Origin: Streptomyces sp. MMG1121
GTDB taxonomy: Bacteria; Actinomycetota; Actinomycetes; Streptomycetales; Streptomycetaceae
Assembly: GCF_001280015.1 (NCBI RefSeq)
Contig: NZ_LGDV01000085.1
Coordinates: 62,001 to 126,000 of the forward strand
Length of the DNA stretch: 64,000 nt
Reading direction: 5' to 3'
Shown here: piece after piece, positions 1 through 9,923 of the stretch
How the letters are laid out: each line of letters begins with the position of its first letter
How positions within the stretch are numbered: the first letter of the stretch is position 1
Notes under the pieces: generated by a model
Told to the model about the DNA's origin: nothing
Seen by the model: only the letters and a program-made list of their open reading frames with translations
The model's database searches: none
Position numbers and translations under genes: made by a program

Positions 1-3000
1 GTGTCGATGGGCTCGGCGCCCCGCGGCGGCCAGACGCTCAGGTCGGCCGGGGCAACGGGGGCGGTGACGGTGAGGACACCCGCGGCGTGCTGGGTCCAGG
101 GGGCCGCCTCGTCGGCGCGGGTGTGGATGGTGACGGCGCGGCGGCCGGCGTCGTCGGGTTCGCCGACGGCGACCTGGACGGCGACGTCCGCGTCGGCGCG
201 CAGCACGAGCGGGGCGCCGAGGGTCAGCTCCTCCAGGGCGGTCGCGCCGGCGTGGTCCCCGGCACGCAGGGCGAGTTCGACGAAGGCGGTGCCGGGGAAC
301 AGCACCTGTCCGGCGATGACGTGGTCGGCCAGCCACGGCTGGGTACGGGTGGACAGCCGGCCGGTGAGCACGACGCCCTCGGCGCCGACGGCGACCACGG
401 CCGCGAGCAGCGGGTGGCCGGCGGGAAGCTGGCCGAGGCCCGTGGCGTCGGTGGCGGTGCTCTGTTCCAGCCAGAAGCGGCGCCGCTGGAAGGGGTAGCG
501 GGGCACGTCGACGCGGTGGCCGCCCAGGGAGGCGAAGTGCCGCTCCCAGTCGACGGGGACGCCCCGGGCGTGGGCGGCGGCGAGCGCGGCGACGGCCTCG
601 CGTGCCTCGGGCCACTGGCGCCGCAGTACCGGCAGGAAGGCGGTGTCGGGTACGTCGGTGCAGTCCGGGCCCATGGCGGACAGCACCGCGTCGGGGCCGA
701 TCTCCAGGAACGTCCGTACCCCGGCGTCGGCGAGGGCGCGGACGGCGTCGTGGAAGCGGACCCGGGCGCGGACGTGTTCCACCCAGTACTCGGGGTCGGA
801 CAGCTCGTCGGTGACGGGTCCGCCGGTGACGGTCGAGACGACCGGCAGCGTCGGCTCGGCGTAGTCCAGGACGTGGGCGATGCGCCGGAACTCGGCCAGC
901 ATCGGTTCCATCAGCGGCGAGTGGAAGGCGTGGCTGACCCGAAGGCGCTTGGTGTCGTGGCCGCGCGCGGCGAGTTCGGCGGCGATGCGCTCCACCTCCG
1001 TCGCGTCGCCGGAGACCACGACGGCGGCGGGTCCGTTGACGGCGGCGATGCCGGTGCCGGGCGTGAGCAGCGGCGTGACCTCGTCCTCGGTGGCGCGTAC
1101 GGCGACCATGGCGCCGCCCTCGGGCAGTTGCTGCATGAGCCGGCCGCGGGCGGCGGTCAGGATCGTGGCGTCCTGGAGGGTCAGTACGCCGGCCACGTGC
1201 GCGGCGGCTATCTCACCGACGGAGTGCCCGGCGAGCTGGTCCGGGGTCAGGCCCCAGCTCTCCAGGAGCCGGTAGAGGGCGACTTCCACGGCGAACAGGG
1301 CGGGCTGCGCGTACTCGGTACGGTGCAGCAGCCCGTCCTCCCCGGTGCCCGGCTCGGCGAACAGCACGTCCTTCAGCGGCCGGGCGAGCTGGAGGTCGAA
1401 GTGGGCGCAGATGTCGTCCAGGGCCTCGGCGAACACCGGGTAGGCGGCGGCGAGTTCGCGGCCCATGCCGATGCGCTGGCTGCCCTGCCCGGTGAAGAGG
1501 AAACCGAGTTCGCCGTCGGCGCGGCCGGCCCAGGGCGCGGTGCCGGAGGCCAACTCGTCGAGAGCCGCGCGCAGTTCGGCGCGGTCGGCGGCGACGAGCA
1601 CGGCACGGTCGGGCAGGGCGGCCCGGGTGGTGGCCAGCGAGCGGGCGAGGTCCAGCGGCTCCGTCTCGTCCACCAGGGGCAGCAGGTCGGCGGCGCGGGC
1701 CCGCAGGGCGGCCGCGCCGCGGGCGGACAGGGCGAAGGGCAGGGGTGTCCCGGCGGGAAGGGCCGGCCGGCCGTTCGTCACGGCCTCCGACTCCGGTTCG
1801 GGTGCCGGCTGTTCCAGGATGACGTGCGCGTTGGTCCCGCTGACCCCGAACGACGACACGCCCGCGCGCCGGGCGCGGCCGGTCTCGGGCCACGCGCGCT
1901 GCTCGGTGACGAGTTCGACGGACCCCGCGGACCAGTTGACGGCCGGGGTGGGTGCGTCGATGTGCAGCGTCGCCGGTATCCGCCCGTGCTCCATGGCGAG
2001 GATCGTCTTGATCACGCCGGCGACACCGGCGGCGGCCTGGGTGTGCCCGAGGTTGGACTTGACGGAGCCGAGCAGCAGCGGGGCGTCGGCGTGACGGCCC
2101 TGGCCGTAGGTGGCGAGCAGCGCGGTCGCCTCGATCGGGTCGCCGAGCCGGGTGCCGGTGCCGTGTGCCTCGACCACGTCGACGTCGGCGGAGGTGAGCC
2201 CGGAGTCGGCGAGCGCCCGGCGGATCAGCCGCTGCTGGGAGGTGCCGTTGGGTGCGGTCAGACCGTTGGAGGCGCCGTCCTGGTTGACGGCGGAGCCGCG
2301 GACGACGGCGAGCACGCGGTGCCCGTGGCGGCGGGCGTCGCTGAGCCGCTCCAGGACGAGGACGCCGACGCCCTCGGCGAATCCGGTGCCGTCCGCCGTG
2401 GCGGAGAAGGCCTTGCACCGGCCGTCGGGCGCGAGGCCCCGCTGCCGGCTGAAGGCGGTGAACACACCGGGTCCGCCCATGACGGCGACGCCGCCCGCGA
2501 GTGCGAGCGAGGACTCGCCCTGGCGCAGCGAGCGGCACGCCAGGTGGAGGGCGACCAGGGAGGCGGAGCAGGCGGTGTCGACGGTGACCGCCGGCCCTTC
2601 CGCGCCCAGCACGTAGGCGACACGGCCGGAGATGACGCTGGAGGCGTTCCCGGCGAGCAGGTAGGCGTCGAGCCCGTCCGGGGCGTCGTGCAGGCGTGGC
2701 CCGTACTCCTGTACCTCGGCGCCGAAGAACATGCCGGCCGGGGTGCCGCGCAGCGCCGTGGGGTCGATGCCGGCGTCCTCCAGTGCCTGCCAGGAGGTCT
2801 CCAGGACGAGCCGCTGCTGCGGGTCCATGCCGAGCGCCTCACGCGGGCTGATGCCGAAGAACTCAGCGTCGAACTCGGTGGCGGTGTCGAGGAATCCGCC
2901 GCTGCGGACGTAGGAGCTGCCGGGTGTCTCGGGGTCCTCGTCGTAGAGGGCGTCGAGGTCCCAGCCGCGGTCCTGCGGGAAGCCCGACAGCACCTCGCCG

Positions 3001-3443
3001 CCCTCGCTCAGCAGCCGCCACAGGTCGGCGGGCGAGGAGATGCCGCCGGGGAAGCGGCAGCCGATGCCGACGACGGCGACGGGTTCGTCGGCGGTGCCGT
3101 CACCGGCCGGCTCGGTGGGGTCGTCCGCCGTGCCGTGGACCTCGGCGAGCAGCCGGGCGGCCAGGTCGTGGACGGTCGGGCAGTCGTAGGCGAGGGCGAC
3201 CGGCAGCTCCAGGCCCGTCCGCTCGGCCAGCCGCCGGTGCAGGTCGACCGCGGCGAGCGAGTCGAGTCCCTGCGCGGCGAACGGGGCGGACGGGTCGAGC
3301 GAGTCCACGGTGCCCGGCCGGGCCGCCTCGATCGCCTCGGTCACGGCCGTGCGCACCAGTTCGGTCACCAGCCTGCGGTGCTGGGACGGTACGGCGGTGG
3401 CGAGCCGTCGTGCCAGAGCTGAGTCGGATCCGGGCCCGTTCAT
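1..3443 (-). CDS. vinP1-like: Modular type I PKS, first gene (loading ACP + module 1), 3' end outside window
   Basis: Partial: the start is inside the window and the gene continues past the left edge. The ATG at 3443 has GGAG 8 nt upstream. The protein opens directly with an acyl carrier domain (GLDSL, attachment Ser62), as in PKSs loaded in trans by a dedicated acyltransferase. A KS follows from about residue 110 (DTACSAS cysteine near 290), then an AT (GHSVGE near 740, HAFH near 838, a malonyl-CoA signature) and the beginning of a DH (HxxxGxxxxP near 1040). It lies downstream of the starter-unit operon and is preceded by its own promoter of the cluster-wide type. The N-terminal ACP is the expected acceptor of the aminoacyl-3-aminoisobutyryl starter delivered by the VinK-type enzyme at 9924-10859. 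Domain calls are firm; the remaining modules cannot be seen. Confidence 0.93.
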   Translation of the reverse strand, partial: MNGPGSDSALARRLATAVPSQHRRLVTELVRTAVTEAIEAARPGTVDSLDPSAPFAAQGLDSLAAVDLHRRLAERTGLELPVALAYDCPTVHDLAARLLAEVHGTADDPTEPAGDGTADEPVAVVGIGCRFPGGISSPADLWRLLSEGGEVLSGFPQDRGWDLDALYDEDPETPGSSYVRSGGFLDTATEFDAEFFGISPREALGMDPQQRLVLETSWQALEDAGIDPTALRGTPAGMFFGAEVQEYGPRLHDAPDGLDAYLLAGNASSVISGRVAYVLGAEGPAVTVDTACSASLVALHLACRSLRQGESSLALAGGVAVMGGPGVFTAFSRQRGLAPDGRCKAFSATADGTGFAEGVGVLVLERLSDARRHGHRVLAVVRGSAVNQDGASNGLTAPNGTSQQRLIRRALADSGLTSADVDVVEAHGTGTRLGDPIEATALLATYGQGRHADAPLLLGSVKSNLGHTQAAAGVAGVIKTILAMEHGRIPATLHIDAPTPAVNWSAGSVELVTEQRAWPETGRARRAGVSSFGVSGTNAHVILEQPAPEPESEAVTNGRPALPAGTPLPFALSARGAAALRARAADLLPLVDETEPLDLARSLATTRAALPDRAVLVAADRAELRAALDELASGTAPWAGRADGELGFLFTGQGSQRIGMGRELAAAYPVFAEALDDICAHFDLQLARPLKDVLFAEPGTGEDGLLHRTEYAQPALFAVEVALYRLLESWGLTPDQLAGHSVGEIAAAHVAGVLTLQDATILTAARGRLMQQLPEGGAMVAVRATEDEVTPLLTPGTGIAAVNGPAAVVVSGDATEVERIAAELAARGHDTKRLRVSHAFHSPLMEPMLAEFRRIAHVLDYAEPTLPVVSTVTGGPVTDELSDPEYWVEHVRARVRFHDAVRALADAGVRTFLEIGPDAVLSAMGPDCTDVPDTAFLPVLRRQWPEAREAVAALAAAHARGVPVDWERHFASLGGHRVDVPRYPFQRRRFWLEQSTATDATGLGQLPAGHPLLAAVVAVGAEGVVLTGRLSTRTQPWLADHVIAGQVLFPGTAFVELALRAGDHAGATALEELTLGAPLVLRADADVAVQVAVGEPDDAGRRAVTIHTRADEAAPWTQHAAGVLTVTAPVAPADLSVWPPRGAEPID

Positions 3444-3492
3444 CCACGCATCTCCACTTTCGGCCGACACCGGTTTTCCTCACTTTTTCCAC

Positions 3493-3540
3493 ACCGTAGT
3501 GACGGCCCCCGAAAGGCCACACCCTTAAGCACCCCTAGGG
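3493..3540 (-). promoter_or_regulatory. Cluster-type promoter of the first PKS gene (direct repeat + -10)
   Basis: Read on the minus strand: TAGGGG (3537-3532), 4 nt, TAAGGG (3527-3522), then 23 nt to TACGGT (3498-3493) as the -10 box. The predicted start would give a leader of about 40 nt before the ATG at 3443. The repeat overlaps the stop codon of the upstream VinI-type gene (3537-3535), so the PKS gene has its own promoter besides possible read-through. The second repeat unit has one mismatch to TAGGGG. Confidence 0.6.
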
Positions 3541-4815
3541 GCGGACTGGTTCGAGGGCTGTCGCGTCCTCGGGGTCGTGCCGGTCGTACGAACGGCGCAC
3601 AAAGGACAGGGAGTCGAGCAGATCCGCGGAGGTGATGCGCTGTGCCGGGTGTACGTCGGCGATGCCGTTCAGCGGCATCTTTCCGATGTCGGACCAGCAC
3701 AGCCGGCCGTCCGTGTCGATATAACTCCGGCTGAATCCCGCGTTGTCCGGATGCAGACAGTACGGAACGTCCAGGAGGCCTCGGGTGAACGCCTCGAGCA
3801 GCGCGGCACCAAGGTCGTCGTTCAGTTCAAGTACCGTGCTCACCAGGGCAGATGCCTCGGCGTACGTCTGGGTGCCGGTGCCGTCCAGCGGGGCGCGCCG
3901 CGTGCGTGCGGCGGTCGCGGCCGCGTATTCGAGGGCGGCGACGTTCTCGGCGACCGTGGGAATACGACGGGATTCGGCGACGGTTTTCACGATGAGCCGT
4001 TCGGAACCGCTGGCGACGGTGAGTTCGGCCGCTTTCCCGAGCAGCCGGTAGACGCCTTCCTCGGTTTCCGGAAACAGGCCCATGTAGGCGTAGACGACGA
4101 CATGCCAATCGGTGTCCGGCAGGAACCGCGCGCACAGACCGCGCAACGCGGCCACCGCTTCGGCGTCCTGGCGCGGGTCGGTCTGCTGGGCGTAACTCAG
4201 CGAAATGCTCCGGATGCCGTGCCGGTGGAAGAACATCGCCTCCAGCACGCTGACGGCGACGAGCAGGCTGGGCGGGCAGAGCTGGCCGAGGACGCAGCCG
4301 CCGAAGGTCTCCAGATGCGGTTCGGCGCCCGACGCGCGCAGGGTGGCGAGCAGTTCGCAGGAGGCGGCCCAGTGCGTGACGGACTCGCGCAGCGGGACCC
4401 GGCCGTAGGGCAGGCAGTAGGAGACCGGGCCGCCCTCGGAGGCGTCGAGCCCGACGGCCATCAACGCCCGGAAGATGTCCTGCGGCGCGGCCGAGCCGTG
4501 CCGGACCTGCACCGGGAAGCCAGGGCCGTGGATTCCGTCGAGCACCTGCAGGGTGGTGGCCTTCTCGTGGCTCACGATCGGGTAGCCGTTGAGGGCGACG
4601 TCCTCCAGGACGGCCAGTTTGGCCGACTCCAGGTCGCCGACCCGGGTGTAGCTGTCCAGGGTGATCGTGCCGACGGTGGTCGCCGAGGCGCTCCGGGTGG
4701 CGAGCAGCCCGGCCCGCATCCGGTCCGGGCCGCTCATCCCCATCCGGGGCTGGACCACCAGGCGGCCGGCGTCGTGAGCCCGGCGCACGAACGCGCCGAA
4801 CCCGACGCCGGTCAC
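3535..4815 (-). CDS. vinI-like: Glutamate mutase large (E) subunit, VinI type
   Basis: A 426-aa TIM-barrel subunit of the coenzyme-B12-dependent glutamate mutase family. With the B12-binding subunit immediately upstream it should convert L-glutamate to (2S,3S)-3-methylaspartate, the precursor of the 3-aminoisobutyrate starter in vicenistatin-type macrolactams. Family signatures seen include QVRHGSA near residue 100 and EGGPVSYCLPYGR near 125. It is somewhat shorter than catabolic MutE (about 480 aa). The GTG start at 4815 overlaps the upstream stop as GTGA, implying translational coupling of the two subunits. An upstream in-frame extension overlaps the neighbouring genes and was discarded. 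It is the last gene of the starter operon. Confidence 0.9.
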   Translation of the reverse strand: MTGVGFGAFVRRAHDAGRLVVQPRMGMSGPDRMRAGLLATRSASATTVGTITLDSYTRVGDLESAKLAVLEDVALNGYPIVSHEKATTLQVLDGIHGPGFPVQVRHGSAAPQDIFRALMAVGLDASEGGPVSYCLPYGRVPLRESVTHWAASCELLATLRASGAEPHLETFGGCVLGQLCPPSLLVAVSVLEAMFFHRHGIRSISLSYAQQTDPRQDAEAVAALRGLCARFLPDTDWHVVVYAYMGLFPETEEGVYRLLGKAAELTVASGSERLIVKTVAESRRIPTVAENVAALEYAAATAARTRRAPLDGTGTQTYAEASALVSTVLELNDDLGAALLEAFTRGLLDVPYCLHPDNAGFSRSYIDTDGRLCWSDIGKMPLNGIADVHPAQRITSADLLDSLSFVRRSYDRHDPEDATALEPVRP

Positions 4816-5264
4816 ACCAGGGCCCGCTGGGACAGCGCGTCGAGCATCTGCCGGAAGGCGGCGACGCCCTCGGCGCTGTCGTCGAACACCGCGTCGTAGC
4901 CGGCGGCGCGCAGCGCGGCCACCTCCTCGTCGCCGCAGGGTCCCGCGATGCCGAGCTTGCCGCCGATGACGGCGGGCACCTGGTCGAGTTCGGGGTGCTC
5001 GCGCAGCCGGGTGACCGTGCGCATGCCGTCGTGGTAGCCGTGGCCGTTGACGCTGCTGACCACGATGAGCAGGGGCCGCTGGGCCAGGGCCTCGGCGATG
5101 AGCAGGTCCTCGGGGACGCAGGGGCCGAGGTTGACCACGCGGTGCCCGTGCTCCTCCAGGAGGAGCTGGAGGTAGACGAGGTTCCAGGTGTGGGAGTCGG
5201 AGATGCCGCCGGCCACGAGCACGGGCTGGTCGCCGGGGGTGGGGGTCATCGGGTAGGGGCTCAT
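4812..5264 (-). CDS. vinH-like: Glutamate mutase small (S) B12-binding subunit, VinH type
   Basis: A 150-aa cobalamin-binding protein partnering the E subunit downstream. The N-terminal motif is ISDSHTWN (Asp23, His25): the cobalt-coordinating DxH is kept, but the usual DxHxxG glycine is Asn. A second B12-loop motif (SSVNGHGYHDG) and GGKLGI follow, as in MutS. The ATG at 5264 overlaps the stop of the decarboxylase gene as TGATG. A second ATG five codons in is possible, but the overlap favours the first. It acts with the VinI-type subunit to make 3-methylaspartate. Confidence 0.88.
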   Translation of the reverse strand: MSPYPMTPTPGDQPVLVAGGISDSHTWNLVYLQLLLEEHGHRVVNLGPCVPEDLLIAEALAQRPLLIVVSSVNGHGYHDGMRTVTRLREHPELDQVPAVIGGKLGIAGPCGDEEVAALRAAGYDAVFDDSAEGVAAFRQMLDALSQRALV

Positions 5265-6511
5265 CACAGGGCCTGTCCGTGGGTGAGGGGTTCGAATGTG
5301 CGGGTGTGCTGGATGCGGGAGACGGAGACGAGCTCGTCGCCGCGTACGACGATCTCGGCGGGGGCGGGCCTGCCGAGGAACATGAGCAGGCTGGCCGTGG
5401 GGCCGTAGGCGCCGGTGTTGGGCAGGCGGAGCAGGTCGTCCGGTGCCGGGTCGGCGAGCGGAACGTTTCGGCCGAGCAGGTCGCCCGGGGTGCACAGGGG
5501 CCCGGCGAGGCTCGCGGGGGTGCCGTCCACGCCGACGGACTCGTGCGGTTCGACGGACACGGGCAGGATGCGGCCGAGGCCGGACATGCCGCCGAAGGTG
5601 TTGATGCCGGCGTCGAGGACGACATAGCGCTGGTCGCGGCTGTCCTTGACGTTGACGACGGAGGTGAGCAGCGTGCCGCTGTCGGCGACCAGATAACGGC
5701 CGGACTCGCAGGCGATCCTCGGGGCGCCCTCGCGCCAGCCGGGGAAGTGCTCGTCCAGCGTCCGGGTCAGGGCGTCGCGCAGCTCGCCGTAGACCGGCCG
5801 CTCCCCCTGCACGCCGTACGGCGCGGCGAACCCGCCGCCGATGTCGAGGAGGCGGAAGGTGACGCCGAGGGCGTCCTGGAGGGCGGCGGCGGTGACGACG
5901 GTGTGGCGGAACTCGGCGATGAGGCTCGCCTCGTCCTTGGCGTTGCTCAGCGGGAAGAAGTGCAGCCCGGCGATGGTGGTGCCGGGCACCTCGCGCAGTT
6001 CGGCGGCGAGGCCGGGCAGGGTCTCGCTGTCGAAGCCGAACTGCGAGGGCACGCCGGTCATGCGGATGCCGGTGGCGGCCGCGCCGGTGGCGTTGTTGAC
6101 CCGGATCAGGCACTCGGCGGTGAGGCCGAGCTTGAGCGCGGTCTCGCCGACGCGGCGCAGGTCGCCGTACGACTCCGTGGAGAACAGGCGCACGCCGCGG
6201 GTCAGCGCCTCGGTCAGTTCCTCGGTGGTCTTGCCGGGTCCGGTGTAGAGGATCCGGTCGCCGGGGAAGCCGGCCTGCAGGGCGGCGTCGAGTTCGCCGA
6301 CGGAGCTGATCTCGGCGCGGCAGCCGCGGGGGCCGCCGGCGCGCAGTTCGCGCAGCAGCTCGGGGTGCGGGTTGGCCTTGGCGGCGTAGAACACCTCGAC
6401 CTCGTCGGGCAGCGCGGCGAACAGGTCGTCGCGGGCCGCCGCCACCCGGTCCAGGTCGTAGACGTAGGACGGGGTACCGAAGCGCTCGGCGAGTTCGGTG
6501 GGGCCGGTCAC
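5264..6511 (-). CDS. vinO-like: PLP-dependent decarboxylase of 3-methylaspartyl-ACP, VinO type
   Basis: A 415-aa fold-type III (alanine-racemase/DAP-decarboxylase-like) PLP enzyme. FYAAKAN carries the PLP lysine (Lys45); LHFFP, the DIGGGFA phosphate-binding loop and a CESGRY segment follow in the usual order. In the vicenistatin pathway this family decarboxylates 3-methylaspartyl-ACP to 3-aminoisobutyryl-ACP, working on the carrier-bound rather than the free amino acid. That substrate is inferred here from the complete set of neighbours. The GTG start at 6511 overlaps the ligase stop (GTGA), and the downstream mutase subunit overlaps its own stop (TGATG). Confidence 0.88.
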   Translation of the reverse strand: MTGPTELAERFGTPSYVYDLDRVAAARDDLFAALPDEVEVFYAAKANPHPELLRELRAGGPRGCRAEISSVGELDAALQAGFPGDRILYTGPGKTTEELTEALTRGVRLFSTESYGDLRRVGETALKLGLTAECLIRVNNATGAAATGIRMTGVPSQFGFDSETLPGLAAELREVPGTTIAGLHFFPLSNAKDEASLIAEFRHTVVTAAALQDALGVTFRLLDIGGGFAAPYGVQGERPVYGELRDALTRTLDEHFPGWREGAPRIACESGRYLVADSGTLLTSVVNVKDSRDQRYVVLDAGINTFGGMSGLGRILPVSVEPHESVGVDGTPASLAGPLCTPGDLLGRNVPLADPAPDDLLRLPNTGAYGPTASLLMFLGRPAPAEIVVRGDELVSVSRIQHTRTFEPLTHGQAL

Positions 6512-8061
6512 GGAGTGGTTCCTTCCAGGAGGCGGGCGAGCTGCTTGCGGTCGTGCTTGCCGTGCGGGGTCAGCGGCAGCTCGTCGACGACGCGGCTCAC
6601 GCCGGGCACCTTGGCGGGCTCCAGCCGCAGCGACAGCTCCTTGAGCAGGGCGTGCGGGTCGATGTCGCCCTCGGCGAACACCGCGAGGGCGCGGCCTTCG
6701 GCGGGCGGCAGGACGGCGGCGGCGCGGACGCCGGGGATGTCGGTGGCGGCGCTCTCGATCTCGGTGGTGCTCATGCGCACGCCCTTGTGCTTGAACATGT
6801 CGTCGCGGCGGCCCTCGTAGTACAGGAAGCCGTCCTCGTCGACGTGGCCGAAGTCGCCGGTGTGCAGCCTGAGTCCGCCGTCCGGGGCGGGGCGGAACGC
6901 GCGCGCGGTCTGTTCCGGTGCCCGCCAGTAGCCGGGCATGACGTGCGGGCCCTCGACCACGATCTCGCCGGTCTGCCAGGGCGGCAGCGCCTTGCCCTCG
7001 TCGTCCACGACGAACGCGCGGGTGCCGGGCAGCGGTCGCCCGACCGAGTCGGGCTTGGCGTCCTGGTGGGCGGCCGGCAGCACGGAGACGCGCTTGCACT
7101 CCGTCTGCCCGAACTGGATGACCACCTCCGCGCCGGGGAACGCCGTGCGCAGTCCGTCGGCGGTGGTCTTCGCCAGCGCGGCACCGGTGTTGGTGAACAT
7201 CCGCACCCGGGACTCCTGGCTCGGTTCGCGCTCGGCGAGGGCGACGATCATGGTCGCCAGGGAGGGCACGATCGGGACGACGGTGGCGCCGGTCTCCCGG
7301 ATGCGACGCAGCAGTACGAGGTCGGACTCGCCGTCGGCGAGCACGAGTTCGCTGCGGCCGGCGGCGGTGAGCAGCACCTTGTACAGGCCGTAGTCCCAGG
7401 AGATGGGGAAGCGGCAGAACACCACGTCGTCGGGGCGGTAGCCGAGTTCCAGGTTGATGGCCTCGGTGGCGAAGACCATCCGGCCGTGCGGGCAGATGAC
7501 CGCCTTCGGGGCGGCGGTCGAGCCGGAGGTGTAGACGAGGACGGCGAGGTCCTCGGCGCCGACCTCGGCACCGCCGGAACGCGCACCCCGCACCCGCAGC
7601 GCGGTGATGTCCTGCCACACCTCGCCGAGACCGAGGACCGGGACGCCCTGCGCGAGGGCGGCGATCCGGTCCACGGCGGGGTCGGTGACGACGACCAGCG
7701 CGGGCTCGGAGTTCTCGACGACCGCCCGCAGGTGGAAGTCCTTCATGCCGGTGTTGACGGGGACCAGGACGGCGCCGCGGCGCGCCGTGCCGTACATCAG
7801 CGCGACCAGCTCGCGGGTGCTGGGCAGCTGGACGAGGACCCGGTCGCCGTGGCCGATGCCGCGCTCCTCCAGCCAGGCGTCGACGGCGTGGCTGTGGGCG
7901 GCGAGTTCCCGGTACGTCCAGCGGCCCGCGGCGTCGGCGACCGCCGGGGCGTCGGGATGCTCGGCGGTGGCCTCGTCGAGCAGGTCGTGCACCCGGGCGT
8001 CGGTGCGGGCGTCGCGCACCGGGGCGTCCGTGCGGGCCTGCGCTGTCGGTTGACCGTTCAC
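6508..8061 (-). CDS. vinN-like: ATP-dependent 3-methylaspartate:ACP ligase, VinN type
   Basis: A 517-aa stand-alone adenylation enzyme of the acyl-CoA synthetase/NRPS A-domain superfamily. It has the P-loop VYTSGST near residue 175, an FGQTE motif, LHTGDFG near 405 and the C-terminal catalytic lysine region TPHGKHDRKQL near 500. By homology it activates 3-methylaspartate and loads it on the free ACP at 9646-9897. The GTG start at 8061 has GGAG a few bases upstream and overlaps the preceding stop (GTGA); the longer in-frame extension lies inside the VinM-type gene and was discarded. Confidence 0.87.
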   Translation of the reverse strand: MNGQPTAQARTDAPVRDARTDARVHDLLDEATAEHPDAPAVADAAGRWTYRELAAHSHAVDAWLEERGIGHGDRVLVQLPSTRELVALMYGTARRGAVLVPVNTGMKDFHLRAVVENSEPALVVVTDPAVDRIAALAQGVPVLGLGEVWQDITALRVRGARSGGAEVGAEDLAVLVYTSGSTAAPKAVICPHGRMVFATEAINLELGYRPDDVVFCRFPISWDYGLYKVLLTAAGRSELVLADGESDLVLLRRIRETGATVVPIVPSLATMIVALAEREPSQESRVRMFTNTGAALAKTTADGLRTAFPGAEVVIQFGQTECKRVSVLPAAHQDAKPDSVGRPLPGTRAFVVDDEGKALPPWQTGEIVVEGPHVMPGYWRAPEQTARAFRPAPDGGLRLHTGDFGHVDEDGFLYYEGRRDDMFKHKGVRMSTTEIESAATDIPGVRAAAVLPPAEGRALAVFAEGDIDPHALLKELSLRLEPAKVPGVSRVVDELPLTPHGKHDRKQLARLLEGTTP

Positions 8062-9632
8062 TGCGACTCCTGCCGCCTTTCGTGAGTGCGTACCGCCCCG
8101 GCGGAGTGCCGCATGGCCGTGGCCCGGGTGGCGAGCTTCCTGCGGTCGGTCTTGCGGTTGGAGTTGAGCGGGAGCGCGTCCAGGTGGTGGTAGGCGCGCG
8201 GCACGACCGCGGCCGGCAGCAGCTCCCGCAGATGGCGGGCGAGCCGGGCGGGCGGCACTGGCTCTCCGGTGTGGAAGACGGCCAGCTCCACCGTGCCGTC
8301 CACGGGCACCGCCACGGTCACGGCGTCCTCGACGCCCGGGCAGGTGCGTGCGGCGGCGTCCACCTCGGCCAGTTCCACCCGCACCCCGTGCACCTGGACC
8401 TGTGCGTCCTGGCGGCCCAGATAGAGCCAGCCGCCGTCCTCGGCGCGCCGGACGCGGTCGCCGGTGCGGTAGAAACGGTGGCCGTCCCGCTCCAGGAACC
8501 GTCCGGTGTCGTCGGCCGGGTCGAGATAGCCGGGCGTCAACTGGGGCCCGGCGATGCACAGTTCGCCCTCGTCACCGGTGCTGGGCGCGCCGGAGGTGTC
8601 CAGCAGCAGCGTCTCGTGGCCCGCGTGGACGGCGCCGATGGGCACCATGTCGTTCAGGTACCGTCCCGGCGTCCAGCGCTGCGCGGTGACGGTGATGGTC
8701 AGTTCGGTCGGGCCGTACAGGTTCTCCAGCGTCGCCCCCGGCGCGGCCTCGGCCCAGTCCTCGGCGTCCTTGCAGCTGAGCGCCTCCCCCGCGAAGAAGC
8801 TCCACCGCAGCGACGGCAGCGCGCCCGGCTCCAGCCCGCCGGTGCGGCGCACCAGGGTGATCGCGCTGGGCGTGGAGAACCACACGGTCATGCGCTGCGC
8901 GGCCACGAACTCCGGCAGGTGCGCGTACGCCTGCGCCGGGACCGGTACGAGGGTGGCGCCGGCGCCCCAGGCGCAGAACAGGTCGAACATCGCGCAGTCG
9001 AAGTTGAGGTCGAACGTCTGCGAGAAGACGTCGTGCGGACCGAAGTCGTAGCGCTGGTCGAGGAGGTGGAAGTAGTGCGCGGTGTTGGCGTGGGTGACCG
9101 GAACGCCCTTGGGCCGGCCGGTGGAGCCGGAGGTGAACAGCACGTAGGCGACGTCGGACGGCCGGGTGGGCATCGGGGCCTTCAGGGCGCTGTCCGCATC
9201 GACGGCGAGCGAGGGCATCGGCTGCCCGCCGGGCGCGAACAGCGTCGGCAGGGTGACTCCGTCCGTGTACAGCGCGGTCAGCGCGGGCAGGGTGTCGTCG
9301 GCGGCGAGCAGCGCGCCGACTCCTGCGGCCTCGATCATCTGCCGGGTGCGGGCCGCGGGGAAGGCCGGCTGGAGCGGGACGACGGTGACTCCGCTGTACA
9401 GGCCGGCCAGCAGGGCGGCGTACGCCGTGGGTCCCTTGCCGGCCAGCACGCCCACGGCTCCCGGCTGGTCGGGGAGCCCGGCCAGCAGGGAGCCGGCCAG
9501 GACCAGGGCGCGTTCGTGCAGTTCGCGGTAGGTGGTGTCGACGCCGTCGGCGCGCAGCGCCGGCCGGTCGGGGGCGAGGGCCAGGCCGCGCATGAACCGG
9601 CCGGACAGCGTGCCGTCCATGGTGGGATCCAC
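8058..9632 (-). CDS. vinM-like: Amino acid adenylation enzyme adding the protecting amino acid, VinM type
   Basis: A 524-aa NRPS-like stand-alone A domain: FTSGSTGRPKG near residue 170, NLYGPTE near 320, YRTGDRVR near 405 and the C-terminal lysine region LPLNSNRKTDRRKL near 495. VinM-type enzymes activate an amino acid (alanine in vicenistatin) and attach it to the amino group of the 3-aminoisobutyryl-ACP, protecting it during chain extension. Substrate choice here is inferred. The GTG start at 9632 lies 13 nt after the ACP stop; an ATG four codons later is an alternative. Confidence 0.86.
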   Translation of the reverse strand: MDPTMDGTLSGRFMRGLALAPDRPALRADGVDTTYRELHERALVLAGSLLAGLPDQPGAVGVLAGKGPTAYAALLAGLYSGVTVVPLQPAFPAARTRQMIEAAGVGALLAADDTLPALTALYTDGVTLPTLFAPGGQPMPSLAVDADSALKAPMPTRPSDVAYVLFTSGSTGRPKGVPVTHANTAHYFHLLDQRYDFGPHDVFSQTFDLNFDCAMFDLFCAWGAGATLVPVPAQAYAHLPEFVAAQRMTVWFSTPSAITLVRRTGGLEPGALPSLRWSFFAGEALSCKDAEDWAEAAPGATLENLYGPTELTITVTAQRWTPGRYLNDMVPIGAVHAGHETLLLDTSGAPSTGDEGELCIAGPQLTPGYLDPADDTGRFLERDGHRFYRTGDRVRRAEDGGWLYLGRQDAQVQVHGVRVELAEVDAAARTCPGVEDAVTVAVPVDGTVELAVFHTGEPVPPARLARHLRELLPAAVVPRAYHHLDALPLNSNRKTDRRKLATRATAMRHSAGAVRTHERRQESQ

Positions 9633-9645
9633 GGTGGCCGTCCCG

Positions 9646-9897
9646 TCAGCTCGCGGCGCTGTGCAGCATGCTCTGCACGGTGTCCCACAGAACGCCGGCG
9701 GTGCGGAAGGTGTCCATGGTCAGCGCGCTGTCGCGGAAGCGGACCTGGTAGGCGTCCTCCAGCGTGCCGAGCAGCTGGACCGTGGCGAGGGAGTCCAGGC
9801 CGAGGTCCTTCAGCTCGGCGTCGGGCGTCAGCTCCTCCTGCGGCGCGAGGAACGGCAGGAAGGGGCGGAGTATCTGGTCGAACTGGTCGTCCCACAT
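9646..9897 (-). CDS. vinL-like: Discrete acyl carrier protein, VinL type
   Basis: An 83-aa free-standing ACP with the phosphopantetheine site DLGLDSLATV (Ser36). It should carry the beta-amino acid through activation, decarboxylation and amino-acid capping before transfer to the PKS loading ACP. The ATG at 9897 was chosen because the longer reading frame merely overlaps the VinK-type gene upstream. It sits between the acyltransferase (VinK type) and the adenylating enzyme (VinM type), the same order as in vicenistatin-type clusters. Confidence 0.9.
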   Translation of the reverse strand: MWDDQFDQILRPFLPFLAPQEELTPDAELKDLGLDSLATVQLLGTLEDAYQVRFRDSALTMDTFRTAGVLWDTVQSMLHSAAS

Positions 9898-9923
9898 GGG
9901 GGCCTCCAAGGAGTCGGGCGGGG

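Noticed and set aside
1213..2538. Arg-rich minus-strand frame within the first PKS
   Set aside because: Out-of-frame reading of the PKS gene with low-complexity Arg/Pro composition.
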